NCBI GenBank assembly: GCA_944375815.1
Contig: CALWBA010000127.1
Span: forward strand, 1-32,089
From: an uncultured Lachnospiraceae bacterium
GTDB taxonomy: Bacteria; Bacillota; Clostridia; Lachnospirales; Lachnospiraceae
Direction: 5' to 3'
DNA length: 32,089 bases
Shown: in pieces, positions 1-8,022 of the stretch
How positions within the stretch are numbered: position 1 is the first letter of the stretch
Layout of the letters: every line of letters starts with the position of its first letter
The notes under the pieces: model-generated
Told to the model about the DNA's origin: nothing
Databases searched by the model: none
The model's input: only the letters and a program-made list of their open reading frames with translations
Position numbers and translations under genes: made by a program

Positions 1-80
1 CATCTATGGCTATTCAGTACAAGATACTATGACTGTTCATCACTTTTAGCTCTGTTTATATGAGGTAACAAGTTAGAAAA

Positions 81-107
81 AGCCTAAAAAATCAATGATT
101 TTAGGCT
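81..107. other. Inverted repeat upstream of ridA
   Basis: A perfect 9-bp inverted repeat (AGCCTAAAA at 81-89, TTTTAGGCT at 99-107) surrounds a 9-base loop. No T run follows it on the plus strand, so it is not a textbook terminator for a gene to the left. It may be the end of an upstream transcript or a leader structure for ridA. The role is unknown; the rest of 1-136 shows no gene that I can support. Confidence 0.5.
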
Positions 108-136
108 TGACATTATAGGAAGGAGAAAACATTATT

Positions 137-511
137 ATGAAAGTAATCAGTACAGAAAAAGCACCGGCAGCAATCGGACCGTATTCTCAGGCTATGGTAT
201 ATAACCATACGCTTTTTACTTCCGGACAGATTCCGATTAATCCGGCTACAGGAGAAATCGAGGGAACAGATATTACGGCACAGGCTGAGCAGGTAATGAA
301 AAATCTTGGAGAAGTCCTGGCAGCAGCCGGCAGCAGCTATGAGAAGACCGTTAAGACAACATGTTTCCTCGCTGATATGAATGATTTTGCAGCGTTCAAC
401 GAGGTATACGCAAAATACTTCACAGGAAAACCGGCACGCTCCTGTGTAGCAGTTAAGACACTTCCGAAAAACGTACTTTGCGAAGTGGAACTGATTGCGG
501 AAGCAGAATAA
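137..511 (+). CDS. ridA: RidA family enamine/imine deaminase
   Basis: This encodes a 124-residue protein of the RidA/YjgF/YER057c family, which hydrolyses reactive enamine and imine intermediates such as 2-aminoacrylate made by PLP enzymes, releasing the keto acid and ammonia in the cytoplasm. The length is typical for the family. Visible family hallmarks are the N-terminal APAAIGPYSQA segment, the TSGQIPINPATGE stretch, the central TTCFLADMNDFAAFNEVY region, and the C-terminal PARSCVAVKTLP motif carrying the conserved arginine that binds the substrate carboxylate (R in PARSC). The ATG is preceded by an AGGAAGGAG ribosome binding site at 117-125. It is monocistronic here: a strong terminator follows immediately, and the next gene is more than 650 bases away. 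Base composition resembles the core genome more than the AT-rich block to its right. Confidence 0.96.
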   Translation: MKVISTEKAPAAIGPYSQAMVYNHTLFTSGQIPINPATGEIEGTDITAQAEQVMKNLGEVLAAAGSSYEKTVKTTCFLADMNDFAAFNEVYAKYFTGKPARSCVAVKTLPKNVLCEVELIAEAE

Positions 512-515
512 AATC

Positions 516-586
516 AAAATGAGACTATCTGTCCAGGGACTGGAGGACTTAAAAAGTCCGGTGTCCGGCGGATAGTCTCATTTTTA
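516..586 (+). terminator. Rho-independent terminator of ridA
   Basis: A 14-bp outer stem pairs 516-529 with 571-584 (GAGACTATC core against GATAGTCTC). It encloses a smaller GGACT/AGTCC hairpin (545-559) and runs into a T5 tract at 581-585. It starts five bases after the ridA stop. Recognisable group II intron remnant sequence starts immediately after the T tract. Confidence 0.88.
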
Positions 587-589
587 TTT

Positions 590-909
590 GAGATATAGGC
601 GCTTCCACATAGGTAAAGATCCTGAACATGCTCAGATAGTGGGAAATATATAGACGAATAGTAAGGGTGTCTGTTGTACGGTGGAAACTGAAGAAAGAAT
701 ACTTGGACATAAGAAGTCATTACACAGGTATTAATACTAATCTATGCGGAACAATTTTAAAACGACAATTATGTATTCAAATTGAATAGATGTGAACAGC
801 AGCAATCCTAACAGTACTAGATAGGGAGATGGTGATTGAACTGCTGTGTAACGAATGGGACGCATGGTAGTATATGAGGAGGGGATTTAGTCATTCCTTC
901 CTATTCGAT
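590..909 (+). mobile_element. Decayed group II intron remnant, left copy
   Basis: This gene-free stretch is best explained as an internally deleted, dead group II intron. Positions 638-697 align without gaps to 10438-10497 of the right copy, with about 41 of 60 bases identical. This includes a GAATAG(T/C)AAGGG block which, from memory, is typical of the 5' ribozyme part of clostridial group II introns. Positions 838-872 match the layout of domain V. Positions 877-902 form a 9-bp domain VI-like stem (877-885 with 894-902) with an unpaired A at 903, seven bases before a 3' end of the form TTCGAT at 909. No reverse transcriptase remains between the two ends. The 5' boundary is uncertain by tens of bases. 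Most differences from my remembered consensus are C-to-T or G-to-A changes, consistent with slow decay. Confidence 0.75.
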
Positions 910-1165
910 TATTTGAAATGAATTATATAATGGTTTAGAATAGAACTATTTATATTAATGTATCTCATATATAAAATTGATGTTATTGGAAATAAATAAT
1001 GTAATTTGTGCAAAACATATGAAACATCATGTAAATGATTCTAAAATTACCGATCCCATGCGAAAAGTAAGAACAACGTTATAATAAAGTCAGAAGAGTT
1101 ATAGAGTCAGAGTGCCGGTCACTGCTATGATAATACCATATTAAATAACCTAGGAGGGAATAGTT
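910..1165 (+). promoter_or_regulatory. Upstream region of the sugar operon with candidate -10
   Basis: This AT-rich region without a gene must hold the control sequences for the transporter operon. A TATAAT hexamer sits at 1080-1085, but the bases 17 positions upstream (1057-1062, CATGCG) are a poor -35. That fits a promoter needing an activator such as the AraC-type regulator encoded downstream. I could not identify a convincing operator repeat or a CcpA cre site. The ribosome binding site AGGAGGG lies at 1152-1158, seven bases before the ATG at 1166. Confidence 0.4.
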
Positions 1166-2662
1166 ATGAAAAAGAAACTATTAGCAGGTATTATAGCTTC
1201 AGTCATGGCCTTTTCCATTACTGCATGCGGAAGTAGTAATAATGGAAAAGAAAAATCTGGAAACGATGAAAGTGAACCGTATACAGTTACGATGGTTTTG
1301 CAGGGAACGCAACAGCCGGATGAAGAAAGAATTGAAAGCAAGATTAATGAAATACTTGAAAAGGAAGTTAATGCCAAACTGGATATAGTGGTACTTCCGT
1401 GGGCAAGTGCAACACAGCAGCTTCAACTTATGCTTTCTGGCGATGAGAAAATTGACTGTTTCTACTCAAATGGATCAAATGCATCACAGTACATGAGTTC
1501 AGGACAGATTGTAGATCTTTCAGAACTTATTGATAAATATGGGAAAAACGTGAAAGAAATATTTGGAGAAGATATTCTTGATGCCAACTCTATGGATGGG
1601 TTTGTGTATGGTTTGCCTGTACAGATTGAGAGAGGAAGTATCCCCGCTGTGTATATGAGGAAGGATTTGGTTGAGAAGTATGGCATAGATACGAGCGCAA
1701 TTAAAGAACCTAAAGATATGGAACAGGTTTTTGAAAAAGTAAAGGCTGGTGAGCCGGATATGACAATGCTTTTCTCAAGTAGTTCTACGGACACACCACT
1801 TTCCAGACTGTTTTTCGGCGATACATTATCAGATAATAACAGGCTTGGTGTTTTGATGAATCAGGAGGAAAATACTACAATCGAGAATTTATTTGCCAGT
1901 GATTGGTATAAAGAGAATGCAGCCTTGCTTCATGATTGGTTTAATAAAGGCTATTTAAGTCAGGATGCCGGAACAAGTACAGAAAACTGGAGAAGCCTTT
2001 TCAAAGCGGGAAATCTGTTTTCAATTTTCTTTTCCTATCATCCGGGAACTCCTGTAGAATTTTTAAGCTCTACAGGCTATGAATTTGAGATTGTGCCGTT
2101 TTATGACCATCCAATTATTAACAGTACATCATACAATAGTACAATTTATTGCATTGCACAGAACTCTGAAAATCCAGAAAAAACCATGGAAGTTCTGGAC
2201 TATATATATGGTAGTCCTGAAGTGATGAATCTGCTTAACTGGGGTGAAGAGGGTGTTGATTACATATTTGAAGATGAAGAAAATGGAATTATAAATTATC
2301 CAGAAGGTGTAACAGCTGATAATGTAGGATACTGCTTTAACCTTGGATGGGAACTTCCAAATCAATTCATAGGATATAAATGGCATGGATCAGATGTGGA
2401 GCTTTGGGAGAAAATGGAGGAGTTTAATAACTCTGCTACAAAATCCAAGGCTGTAGGGTTTATATTTGACAGTACGGGATACGAAAGTCAGATTGCTGCG
2501 TTGGCAAATGTAGTAAGCCAGTATTCCGGATCTATTGAAAGTGGTTCTGTTGATCCGGAAGAATATCTTCCGCAGTTTTTGGATGCACTTGATGCTGCAG
2601 GCATAAATGATGTTATGGCTGCAAAACAGGAACAGTTTGATAAGTTCCTTGCTGGAAATTAA
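1166..2662 (+). CDS. Extracellular sugar-binding lipoprotein of an ABC transporter (LplA-like)
   Basis: This encodes a 498-residue substrate-binding lipoprotein that captures a sugar outside the membrane and delivers it to the two permeases that follow. The N-terminus has two or three lysines, a hydrophobic stretch and a lipobox ending ITAC with the lipidated cysteine at residue 21, followed by a Ser/Asn/Gly/Lys-rich linker. The size and the pairing with two long permeases and YesM/YesN-type regulators resemble Bacillus LplA and related family 1 binding proteins. W and Y residues typical of sugar pockets are frequent in the C-terminal half. The substrate cannot be read from the sequence; the adjacent family 3 hydrolase suggests a glucosidic or xylosidic oligosaccharide. 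A strong ribosome binding site (AGGAGGG) supports the start. The gene is AT-rich compared with the flanking chromosome. Confidence 0.92.
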   Translation: MKKKLLAGIIASVMAFSITACGSSNNGKEKSGNDESEPYTVTMVLQGTQQPDEERIESKINEILEKEVNAKLDIVVLPWASATQQLQLMLSGDEKIDCFYSNGSNASQYMSSGQIVDLSELIDKYGKNVKEIFGEDILDANSMDGFVYGLPVQIERGSIPAVYMRKDLVEKYGIDTSAIKEPKDMEQVFEKVKAGEPDMTMLFSSSSTDTPLSRLFFGDTLSDNNRLGVLMNQEENTTIENLFASDWYKENAALLHDWFNKGYLSQDAGTSTENWRSLFKAGNLFSIFFSYHPGTPVEFLSSTGYEFEIVPFYDHPIINSTSYNSTIYCIAQNSENPEKTMEVLDYIYGSPEVMNLLNWGEEGVDYIFEDEENGIINYPEGVTADNVGYCFNLGWELPNQFIGYKWHGSDVELWEKMEEFNNSATKSKAVGFIFDSTGYESQIAALANVVSQYSGSIESGSVDPEEYLPQFLDALDAAGINDVMAAKQEQFDKFLAGN

Positions 2663-2690
2663 AGATATCAGTTTTGTAAATCTTTTCATA

Positions 2691-2726
2691 AAAGCTCCGC
2701 GCTGATAAATTGATGTGCGGAGCTTT
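2691..2726 (+). other. Intercistronic hairpin after the binding-protein gene
   Basis: A perfect 10-bp stem (AAAGCTCCGC at 2691-2700 with GCGGAGCTTT at 2717-2726) and a 16-base loop lie between the binding protein and the first permease, with no long T run behind. Such hairpins commonly protect the upstream mRNA or cause partial termination, giving more binding protein than permease. An ATG at 2715 falls in this hairpin and is unlikely to be a start. Confidence 0.7.
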
Positions 2727-2750
2727 GCTATAATAGAGGAGGATATTTTG

Positions 2751-3671
2751 ATGAAAAAAACATGGATTAAGAAATATAAATCCTATATGGTTTTATATTT
2801 AATGATGATACCAGGACTTCTTTATTTTTTAATTAATAATTATGTACCAATGGCCGGCATTATAATTGCTTTCAAAAAATTAAATTTTGCAAAAGGAATA
2901 TTGAAAAGTCCATGGGTAGGATTTGAAAATTTTAAATTTTTATTTTCATCTCAAGATGCATGGACTATTACTAGAAATACCGTTTTGTACAATGTAGGAT
3001 TTATTATTGTAAATATGGTTGTGGGAATTGCAATAGCAATTATGATATGTGAAGTCAGAAGCGTAAAAATGAAAAAAATATATCAAAGTGTTATTCTTTT
3101 GCCATTTCTTATGTCTATGGTCATTTTGAGCTATATTGTATATGCTCTTTTAAGCTCAGAAAATGGTTTGATAAATAATACGATTTTATCAGGACTTCAT
3201 ATTGATCCAATTCAATGGTATCAGGAACCTAAATACTGGCCATTTATTTTGATTTTTGCAAATTGCTGGAAAGGTGTAGGATATGGTTGCCTGATTTATA
3301 TTGCATCACTAATAGGTATAGATCCATCATATTATGAGGCGGCCAGATTGGATGGTGCTACAAAATGGCAGGAGATTAGTAAAATTACGCTGCCATGTCT
3401 TGTACCTACAATTATTACGCTGTTGCTTCTTAGCATTGGAAGAATTTTTTACTCGGATTTCGGTCTGTTCTATCAGGTCCCGCAAAATTCAGGAGTGCTG
3501 TTTCCTACAACAAATGTAATTGATACTTATGTCTATCGTGCGTTAATTGAGCAGGGGAATATTAGTATGTCTTCTGCTGCAGGCGTGTATCAGTCTCTTG
3601 TAGGTTTTGTTATTGTTATTATCAGTAATTTGATTGTAAGAAGATATGATAAAGATCAGGCATTATTTTGA
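2751..3671 (+). CDS. Sugar ABC transporter permease (LplB-like)
   Basis: This encodes a 306-residue polytopic membrane protein, one of two permease subunits of a CUT1-type carbohydrate ABC importer. About six hydrophobic segments are visible, and the cytoplasmic EAA loop that contacts the ATPase reads YYEAARLDGATKWQEISKIT, with the expected EAA---G spacing. The C-terminus (VRRYDKDQALF) is typical of LplB-like proteins. I chose the ATG at 2751 because AGAGGAGGA at 2735-2743 is correctly placed; an in-frame ATG at 2715 sits inside a hairpin and has no such site. It pairs with the next permease and the preceding binding protein. The operon encodes no ATP-binding subunit, which is usual for this family, where a shared MsmK-type ATPase encoded elsewhere serves many importers. 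Composition is strongly AT-rich. Confidence 0.93.
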   Translation: MKKTWIKKYKSYMVLYLMMIPGLLYFLINNYVPMAGIIIAFKKLNFAKGILKSPWVGFENFKFLFSSQDAWTITRNTVLYNVGFIIVNMVVGIAIAIMICEVRSVKMKKIYQSVILLPFLMSMVILSYIVYALLSSENGLINNTILSGLHIDPIQWYQEPKYWPFILIFANCWKGVGYGCLIYIASLIGIDPSYYEAARLDGATKWQEISKITLPCLVPTIITLLLLSIGRIFYSDFGLFYQVPQNSGVLFPTTNVIDTYVYRALIEQGNISMSSAAGVYQSLVGFVIVIISNLIVRRYDKDQALF

Positions 3672-3764
3672 AAAATGGATAAAAACAGTAAATTTATTTG
3701 AGTAAAAATGGTATCTATAGTTTTTTAATTAGGTCGCTTAAAAAACGGCGGAATGGAGAACGTG

Positions 3765-4667
3765 ATGTTAAATTCAAAGAAACAAATACATTATCAGATT
3801 GGAATAAATCTTATAATGATTATGCTTACATTGATTATTGTGCTGCCTTTTATTTTAGTTTTTATTTCTTCGGTAACAGATGAGAATGTATTAATACGAA
3901 ATGGATATTCTTTTTTCCCAGAGAAAGTTAGTTTATATGCATACCAATATATTATCAGGCAGGGAGAGAAAATACTTCGTGCCTATATGATTACAATTAT
4001 CGTAACTGTCATTGGAACAAGTGTTAATATTGCGTTATCAGCACTAATCGCATATCCGCTTTCTGTAAGGACACTTCCTCATAGAAGAGCAATTACATTT
4101 TTTGTTTTTTTCACAATGCTTTTTAATGGAGGACTCGTTCCTACATATTTAATGTATACAAGTTTCTTTCATATCAAAAATACAATATGGGCATTAATTG
4201 TGCCGAATTTTCTTTTGAGTGCCAATAATGTCCTTATGATAAGAAGTTATTTTATGACAAGTATACCAGAGGCGTTATTTGAGGCGGCAAAGATAGATGG
4301 AGCTGGACATTTAAAAATATTCTGTAAAATTGTACTGCCGCTAGGTAAACCAATTCTTATTACAATGGGATTATTTTCAGGCCTTACTTATTGGAATGAC
4401 TGGACGAATGGTTTATACTATCTTTCAGGAAATGACGGTCAGAAACTTTATGGAATACAGAACCTATTAAATCAGATGATTACAGATATACAATATTTGG
4501 CAAGTGGAAAAGTAACTGGTAATATTGGTGCTGAGGTTGCAAAATTACCCACTACCTCTGTTAGAATGGCGATTGCCTTTATTGCTATGCTTCCTTTGTT
4601 TATAATATATCCATTCTTACAAAAATACTTTTCAGAAGGAATTACTTTGGGAGCAGTAAAAGGATAA
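3765..4667 (+). CDS. Sugar ABC transporter permease (LplC-like)
   Basis: This encodes the second permease subunit of the importer, 300 residues from the ATG at 3765. It has six likely membrane segments and an EAA loop reading EALFEAAKIDGAGHLKIF. It ends KYFSEGITLGAVKG, the characteristic C-terminus of LplC/YtcP-like CUT1 permeases. Two in-frame ATGs are possible, 3753 and 3765. The second has GGAGA five bases upstream (3755-3759), while the first has only a GGCGG-like stretch directly against it, so 3765 is preferred, though not with certainty. The 93 bases between the permeases hold no gene and no obvious terminator. It is followed after only 9 bases by the histidine kinase, so transport and sensing genes are probably on one transcript. 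Confidence 0.92.
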   Translation: MLNSKKQIHYQIGINLIMIMLTLIIVLPFILVFISSVTDENVLIRNGYSFFPEKVSLYAYQYIIRQGEKILRAYMITIIVTVIGTSVNIALSALIAYPLSVRTLPHRRAITFFVFFTMLFNGGLVPTYLMYTSFFHIKNTIWALIVPNFLLSANNVLMIRSYFMTSIPEALFEAAKIDGAGHLKIFCKIVLPLGKPILITMGLFSGLTYWNDWTNGLYYLSGNDGQKLYGIQNLLNQMITDIQYLASGKVTGNIGAEVAKLPTTSVRMAIAFIAMLPLFIIYPFLQKYFSEGITLGAVKG

Positions 4668-4676
4668 GGAGCGGTT

Positions 4677-6407
4677 ATGCGAAGAAACTTACATAAACAG
4701 CATAGAAATATTGCTCAAAAGATGAAGGTTATTTTACTTATTTTGTTTTTTACTCTTATTGTGTACACCTTATGCAGTGCGGCAATACTGCATAAGGTAG
4801 CACAGCAGACTCTGCAAGAAATAGAACAGATGTCTGGTCTATATACAGATGAACTTGATGATCGGTTTATGAGAGTCAGCAGGGAACTTTTTTCTACTAT
4901 TATGAAAAAGAATCAGGCTGATTCCTATTTCTGGAATTACGTAAATCTTATAAAAGAAAATTCTCCCAATACTCCCTATGCTGTAAAAAGATTGAGAGAG
5001 AATACTCTTTCTTATACATGGGAATATGGAGAAGCATATAATTTCTTTATTTATCTTGAAAATACCGATCAGTTTTATTTGTTGAGCCTTTCAGAAGACG
5101 GATCGTATTCTGCAACCAGCAAACAGAAAGAAATGATATTAAAACACATAAGCAAGATAAAAGATACAACGTATTCTGTAAAGAAAAAATGGAATATATT
5201 AAAAAATTCTGAAGAGACCTATATGTGTAAAATAGCTCAAAATCAGGATGTATATTTTGGATGCTTTGTTGATGTAAAAAGTATTCTTCAGCCCTTTTCA
5301 AGCCTGGTTCTTAGAGACAATGGATATGTAAGACTGGTAAATAGTAATGGCGATACAGTTAGCGAACTTACTATAAACGGAATACATAATACTGATTATA
5401 AAAATGATAATGATTCATTGTATTCCATAAAACAAATGTTATCTCAGGCTCCGTTTTATATTCAGATGAATATATCGGAAAAAGATATTCTGAATTTTAC
5501 CATGGGAAGCCTTGTGTTGCTTTTATCTGTAGCTGCCGTTTTAATAATTGCCGGCGCAATTATTCTCATTTATCTGAAAAATAATCTTATGGCTCCGGTT
5601 CAGAGATTTGTAACTAGATTAGAAGAGTATGATAAGGGAGGATACATCTATGAATTGACAGAAGAAAATCTATTAGAACTGGAGCAAATTGATGAAAAGT
5701 TTCATAGGATGATTAGACAGATTCAAAAATTAAAAATTACTTTATATGAAAAAGAACTTCAAAAAAAGAAAATAGAAATGGATTATTTAAATTTACAAAT
5801 AAGGCCGCATTTCTATCTTAATTGTCTAAATTTCATATACAGTATGATAAATTTTGGTCAATATGCTGTGGCAACACAAATGACCACAATAACAGCAGAG
5901 TATCTTCGTTACATTTTCCAGAGCAATAAAGAAAAAGTACCTGTTACGGCAGAAACACAGCACTGTGAAGATTATCTTAAAATTCTCCTTCTTAGATATC
6001 CGGAGCGATTTGAGTATTATATAGAGGTACACGATGAGGTAAAAGATGCAGTGATTTTTCCGTTCTTAATTCAGGTATTTATTGAAAATGCAGCAAAGCA
6101 TATGCTGACTTTGGAAAGAAAAATTTTGATTTCAGTCACAGTTTATCCGGAAGATATAGGAAATGAAAAATATGTTAATATCTATATTTCAGATACGGGC
6201 AATGGATATTCTGAAGAAATTCTGAAACAACTTAACCAAAAGCATGAAATCGATGAAAAACTTGGACATGTAGGAATTAATAATGTGCTAAGAAGGTTTC
6301 AATATTACTATAACGAAAAAGGAAAGATTGATTTTTCCAATAGTCCTTTAGGAGGTGCAGTTGTTGATATCCATATTCCATATACCAGTATTAAAGAGGT
6401 ACAATAA
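4677..6407 (+). CDS. YesM-like membrane sensor histidine kinase
   Basis: This encodes a 576-residue sensor kinase. A first membrane segment (about residues 17-38) is followed by a roughly 235-residue extracellular sensing region, a second membrane segment (about 276-300), a HAMP-like linker and a coiled helix. The His_kinase domain has its phosphorylated histidine in IRPHFYLNCLN (H378), where the family usually has NPHFLYNTLN. The ATP-binding part shows the N box ENAAKH, the DTGNGYS box and GHVGINNV. This is the YesM/LytS-type architecture that partners with AraC-type regulators to control carbohydrate ABC importers. It probably senses the sugar directly or through the binding protein. Start is supported by AAGGAG just upstream. 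The next gene, its regulator, begins two bases after the stop. Confidence 0.93.
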   Translation: MRRNLHKQHRNIAQKMKVILLILFFTLIVYTLCSAAILHKVAQQTLQEIEQMSGLYTDELDDRFMRVSRELFSTIMKKNQADSYFWNYVNLIKENSPNTPYAVKRLRENTLSYTWEYGEAYNFFIYLENTDQFYLLSLSEDGSYSATSKQKEMILKHISKIKDTTYSVKKKWNILKNSEETYMCKIAQNQDVYFGCFVDVKSILQPFSSLVLRDNGYVRLVNSNGDTVSELTINGIHNTDYKNDNDSLYSIKQMLSQAPFYIQMNISEKDILNFTMGSLVLLLSVAAVLIIAGAIILIYLKNNLMAPVQRFVTRLEEYDKGGYIYELTEENLLELEQIDEKFHRMIRQIQKLKITLYEKELQKKKIEMDYLNLQIRPHFYLNCLNFIYSMINFGQYAVATQMTTITAEYLRYIFQSNKEKVPVTAETQHCEDYLKILLLRYPERFEYYIEVHDEVKDAVIFPFLIQVFIENAAKHMLTLERKILISVTVYPEDIGNEKYVNIYISDTGNGYSEEILKQLNQKHEIDEKLGHVGINNVLRRFQYYYNEKGKIDFSNSPLGGAVVDIHIPYTSIKEVQ

Positions 6408-6409
6408 TA

Positions 6410-7996
6410 ATGAATTTATTAATTATTGATGATGAAGAATATGTGATAAGAAGTATACAGCAGAATGTGGATTGGGAAAGCATAGGAATCGACAAGATAT
6501 ATACGGCCACCACAAAAGAGCAGGTGTGGTATATTATGGATATGCAATCCATTCAAATTATTCTCAGTGATATTGTTATGCCGCAGTGTACCGGTCTAGA
6601 ATTAGTAGAGCATCTGAGAAAAAAAGGGTATAAATCACAGGTAATTTTTCTTACTAGTTATGCCAAATTTGAGTTTGCAAAACAGGCAATTGAGCTTGAC
6701 AGTGTTGATTATTTGCTGAAGCCCATTAATTTTTCAGCACTTACAGATGCATTAAAAAAGGCTAAAGAAAAAGCAGAAAGTTTTGAGGGATATAAAGATT
6801 ATCAGGATAAAAAGAGGCAGTGGAAAAGGACTCATCAAATACTTGCCAATAAATTTTGGAAATATGTAGTAAGTAATAAGTTAGAAAAGGCTCAGATAGA
6901 AGAAGAGATTGAAAAATATGGATTGAATATTCAAAAAAATGCAATATATTTTCCTGTATTAATATGCTTGTTTTATAAAAAGGAAGTAACATGGGATGAA
7001 ACAATGCTTCAGTTTATTTTAGAAAATGTTTCTGCTGAAATTTTTTATGATTACAAAATTATGATTGATGCCATTTTTAAAGTTTCACAAGGAGAATATA
7101 TAATTATCTGTCGCAGTCTTTTAAGATATGGAAATGAAAAGGAAGAAATAGATGATAAACCCTTCGAACAGTATATTACTTGGATCAAAAGTAATCTGAG
7201 AGCAGATACATGGTGTGGAATTGGAGAGTCAGCTATTCTGGAACGGATGTACTACTCTGTAAAAAAATTAGAAAGTATGCGAGAGAATAGTCTGTCTGTG
7301 AAAAATAGGATTTTATATCAAGTAAATTTTATAGAACCACAACGACAAAATAAAAATGTTGATATGTATTCATGGCAGGAGTTGCTTCGAGAACATAAAA
7401 GCCAGGAGTTATTGGAGAATATGAAGGTTTATCTACGGGATCTCGATGAAAATGAAATGATTACAAGAGATATATTAAAGACATTTAGAATCGACCTGAT
7501 ACAGCTTATATATACTCATCTTTCCAAGAAAGAGATCAAAGCACATTTATTGTTTACAAATCCCGAGGAGGAATTGTACTATCAGAAAGCGTTAGATAGC
7601 AGTAGAAATGCTCTAGAATTTGCACAATACTTAATAAACAAAGCAGTTGAATATGAGTCGTACATAAGCCATTCCGAATCTGTAGCTGAGCAGCTTAAAA
7701 CGTATATAGATGAGCACTATCAAGAGGAAATACGCAGAGATGACCTAGCGGAACAGGTATATCTTAATGTAGATTACATGTCTAGGATATTTAAGAAGGA
7801 GACAGGTATCTCTATCAGTACCTATCTGATACAAAAAAGAGTGGAAGAGGCCAAACGACTGCTCAGTAAAAGTTCATTACCTGTAAATGCAATTTCTATT
7901 CAGGTAGGATATAGTAATTTTTCTTATTTTACAAAAATGTTCAAAGAGAATACTGGATATTCACCATTGGAGTATCGCAGAAAATATCTCAAATAA
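6410..7996 (+). CDS. YesN-like response regulator with AraC-type DNA-binding domain
   Basis: This encodes a 528-residue cytoplasmic transcription regulator. The N-terminal receiver domain (about residues 1-120) has the acidic pair DD at 7-8, the phosphorylated aspartate D54 in LSDIVMP, the conserved threonine in FLTSYA and lysine in LLKPI. A long, poorly conserved middle region follows, as is usual for YesN proteins. The last 100 residues are an AraC/XylS double helix-turn-helix: LAEQVYLNVDYMSRIFKKE, then AISIQVGYSNFSYFTKMFKE and the closing GYSPLEYRRK. It most likely activates this operon when phosphorylated by the kinase encoded just upstream. Translation is probably coupled to the kinase gene, as only two bases separate them. 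Confidence 0.94.
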   Translation: MNLLIIDDEEYVIRSIQQNVDWESIGIDKIYTATTKEQVWYIMDMQSIQIILSDIVMPQCTGLELVEHLRKKGYKSQVIFLTSYAKFEFAKQAIELDSVDYLLKPINFSALTDALKKAKEKAESFEGYKDYQDKKRQWKRTHQILANKFWKYVVSNKLEKAQIEEEIEKYGLNIQKNAIYFPVLICLFYKKEVTWDETMLQFILENVSAEIFYDYKIMIDAIFKVSQGEYIIICRSLLRYGNEKEEIDDKPFEQYITWIKSNLRADTWCGIGESAILERMYYSVKKLESMRENSLSVKNRILYQVNFIEPQRQNKNVDMYSWQELLREHKSQELLENMKVYLRDLDENEMITRDILKTFRIDLIQLIYTHLSKKEIKAHLLFTNPEEELYYQKALDSSRNALEFAQYLINKAVEYESYISHSESVAEQLKTYIDEHYQEEIRRDDLAEQVYLNVDYMSRIFKKETGISISTYLIQKRVEEAKRLLSKSSLPVNAISIQVGYSNFSYFTKMFKENTGYSPLEYRRKYLK

Positions 7997-8022
7997 TACA
8001 AGTGAACACCGGAGGGAATAAA

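Noticed and set aside
107..112. TTGACA just before ridA as a -35 box
   Set aside because: The ribosome binding site follows within about ten bases, leaving no room for a -10 box and transcript start.
113..517. 134-codon minus-strand frame opposite ridA
   Set aside because: It mirrors ridA almost exactly and encodes a Cys-rich sequence typical of antisense translation.
514..720. 68-codon minus-strand frame over the ridA terminator and left intron remnant
   Set aside because: It crosses a terminator hairpin and intron RNA sequence, with no start signal or similarity.
590..909. A riboswitch or T-box leader upstream of the sugar operon
   Set aside because: No T-box or specifier motif was found, and the collinear match to the right intron remnant, with its domain V/VI layout, explains the stretch better.
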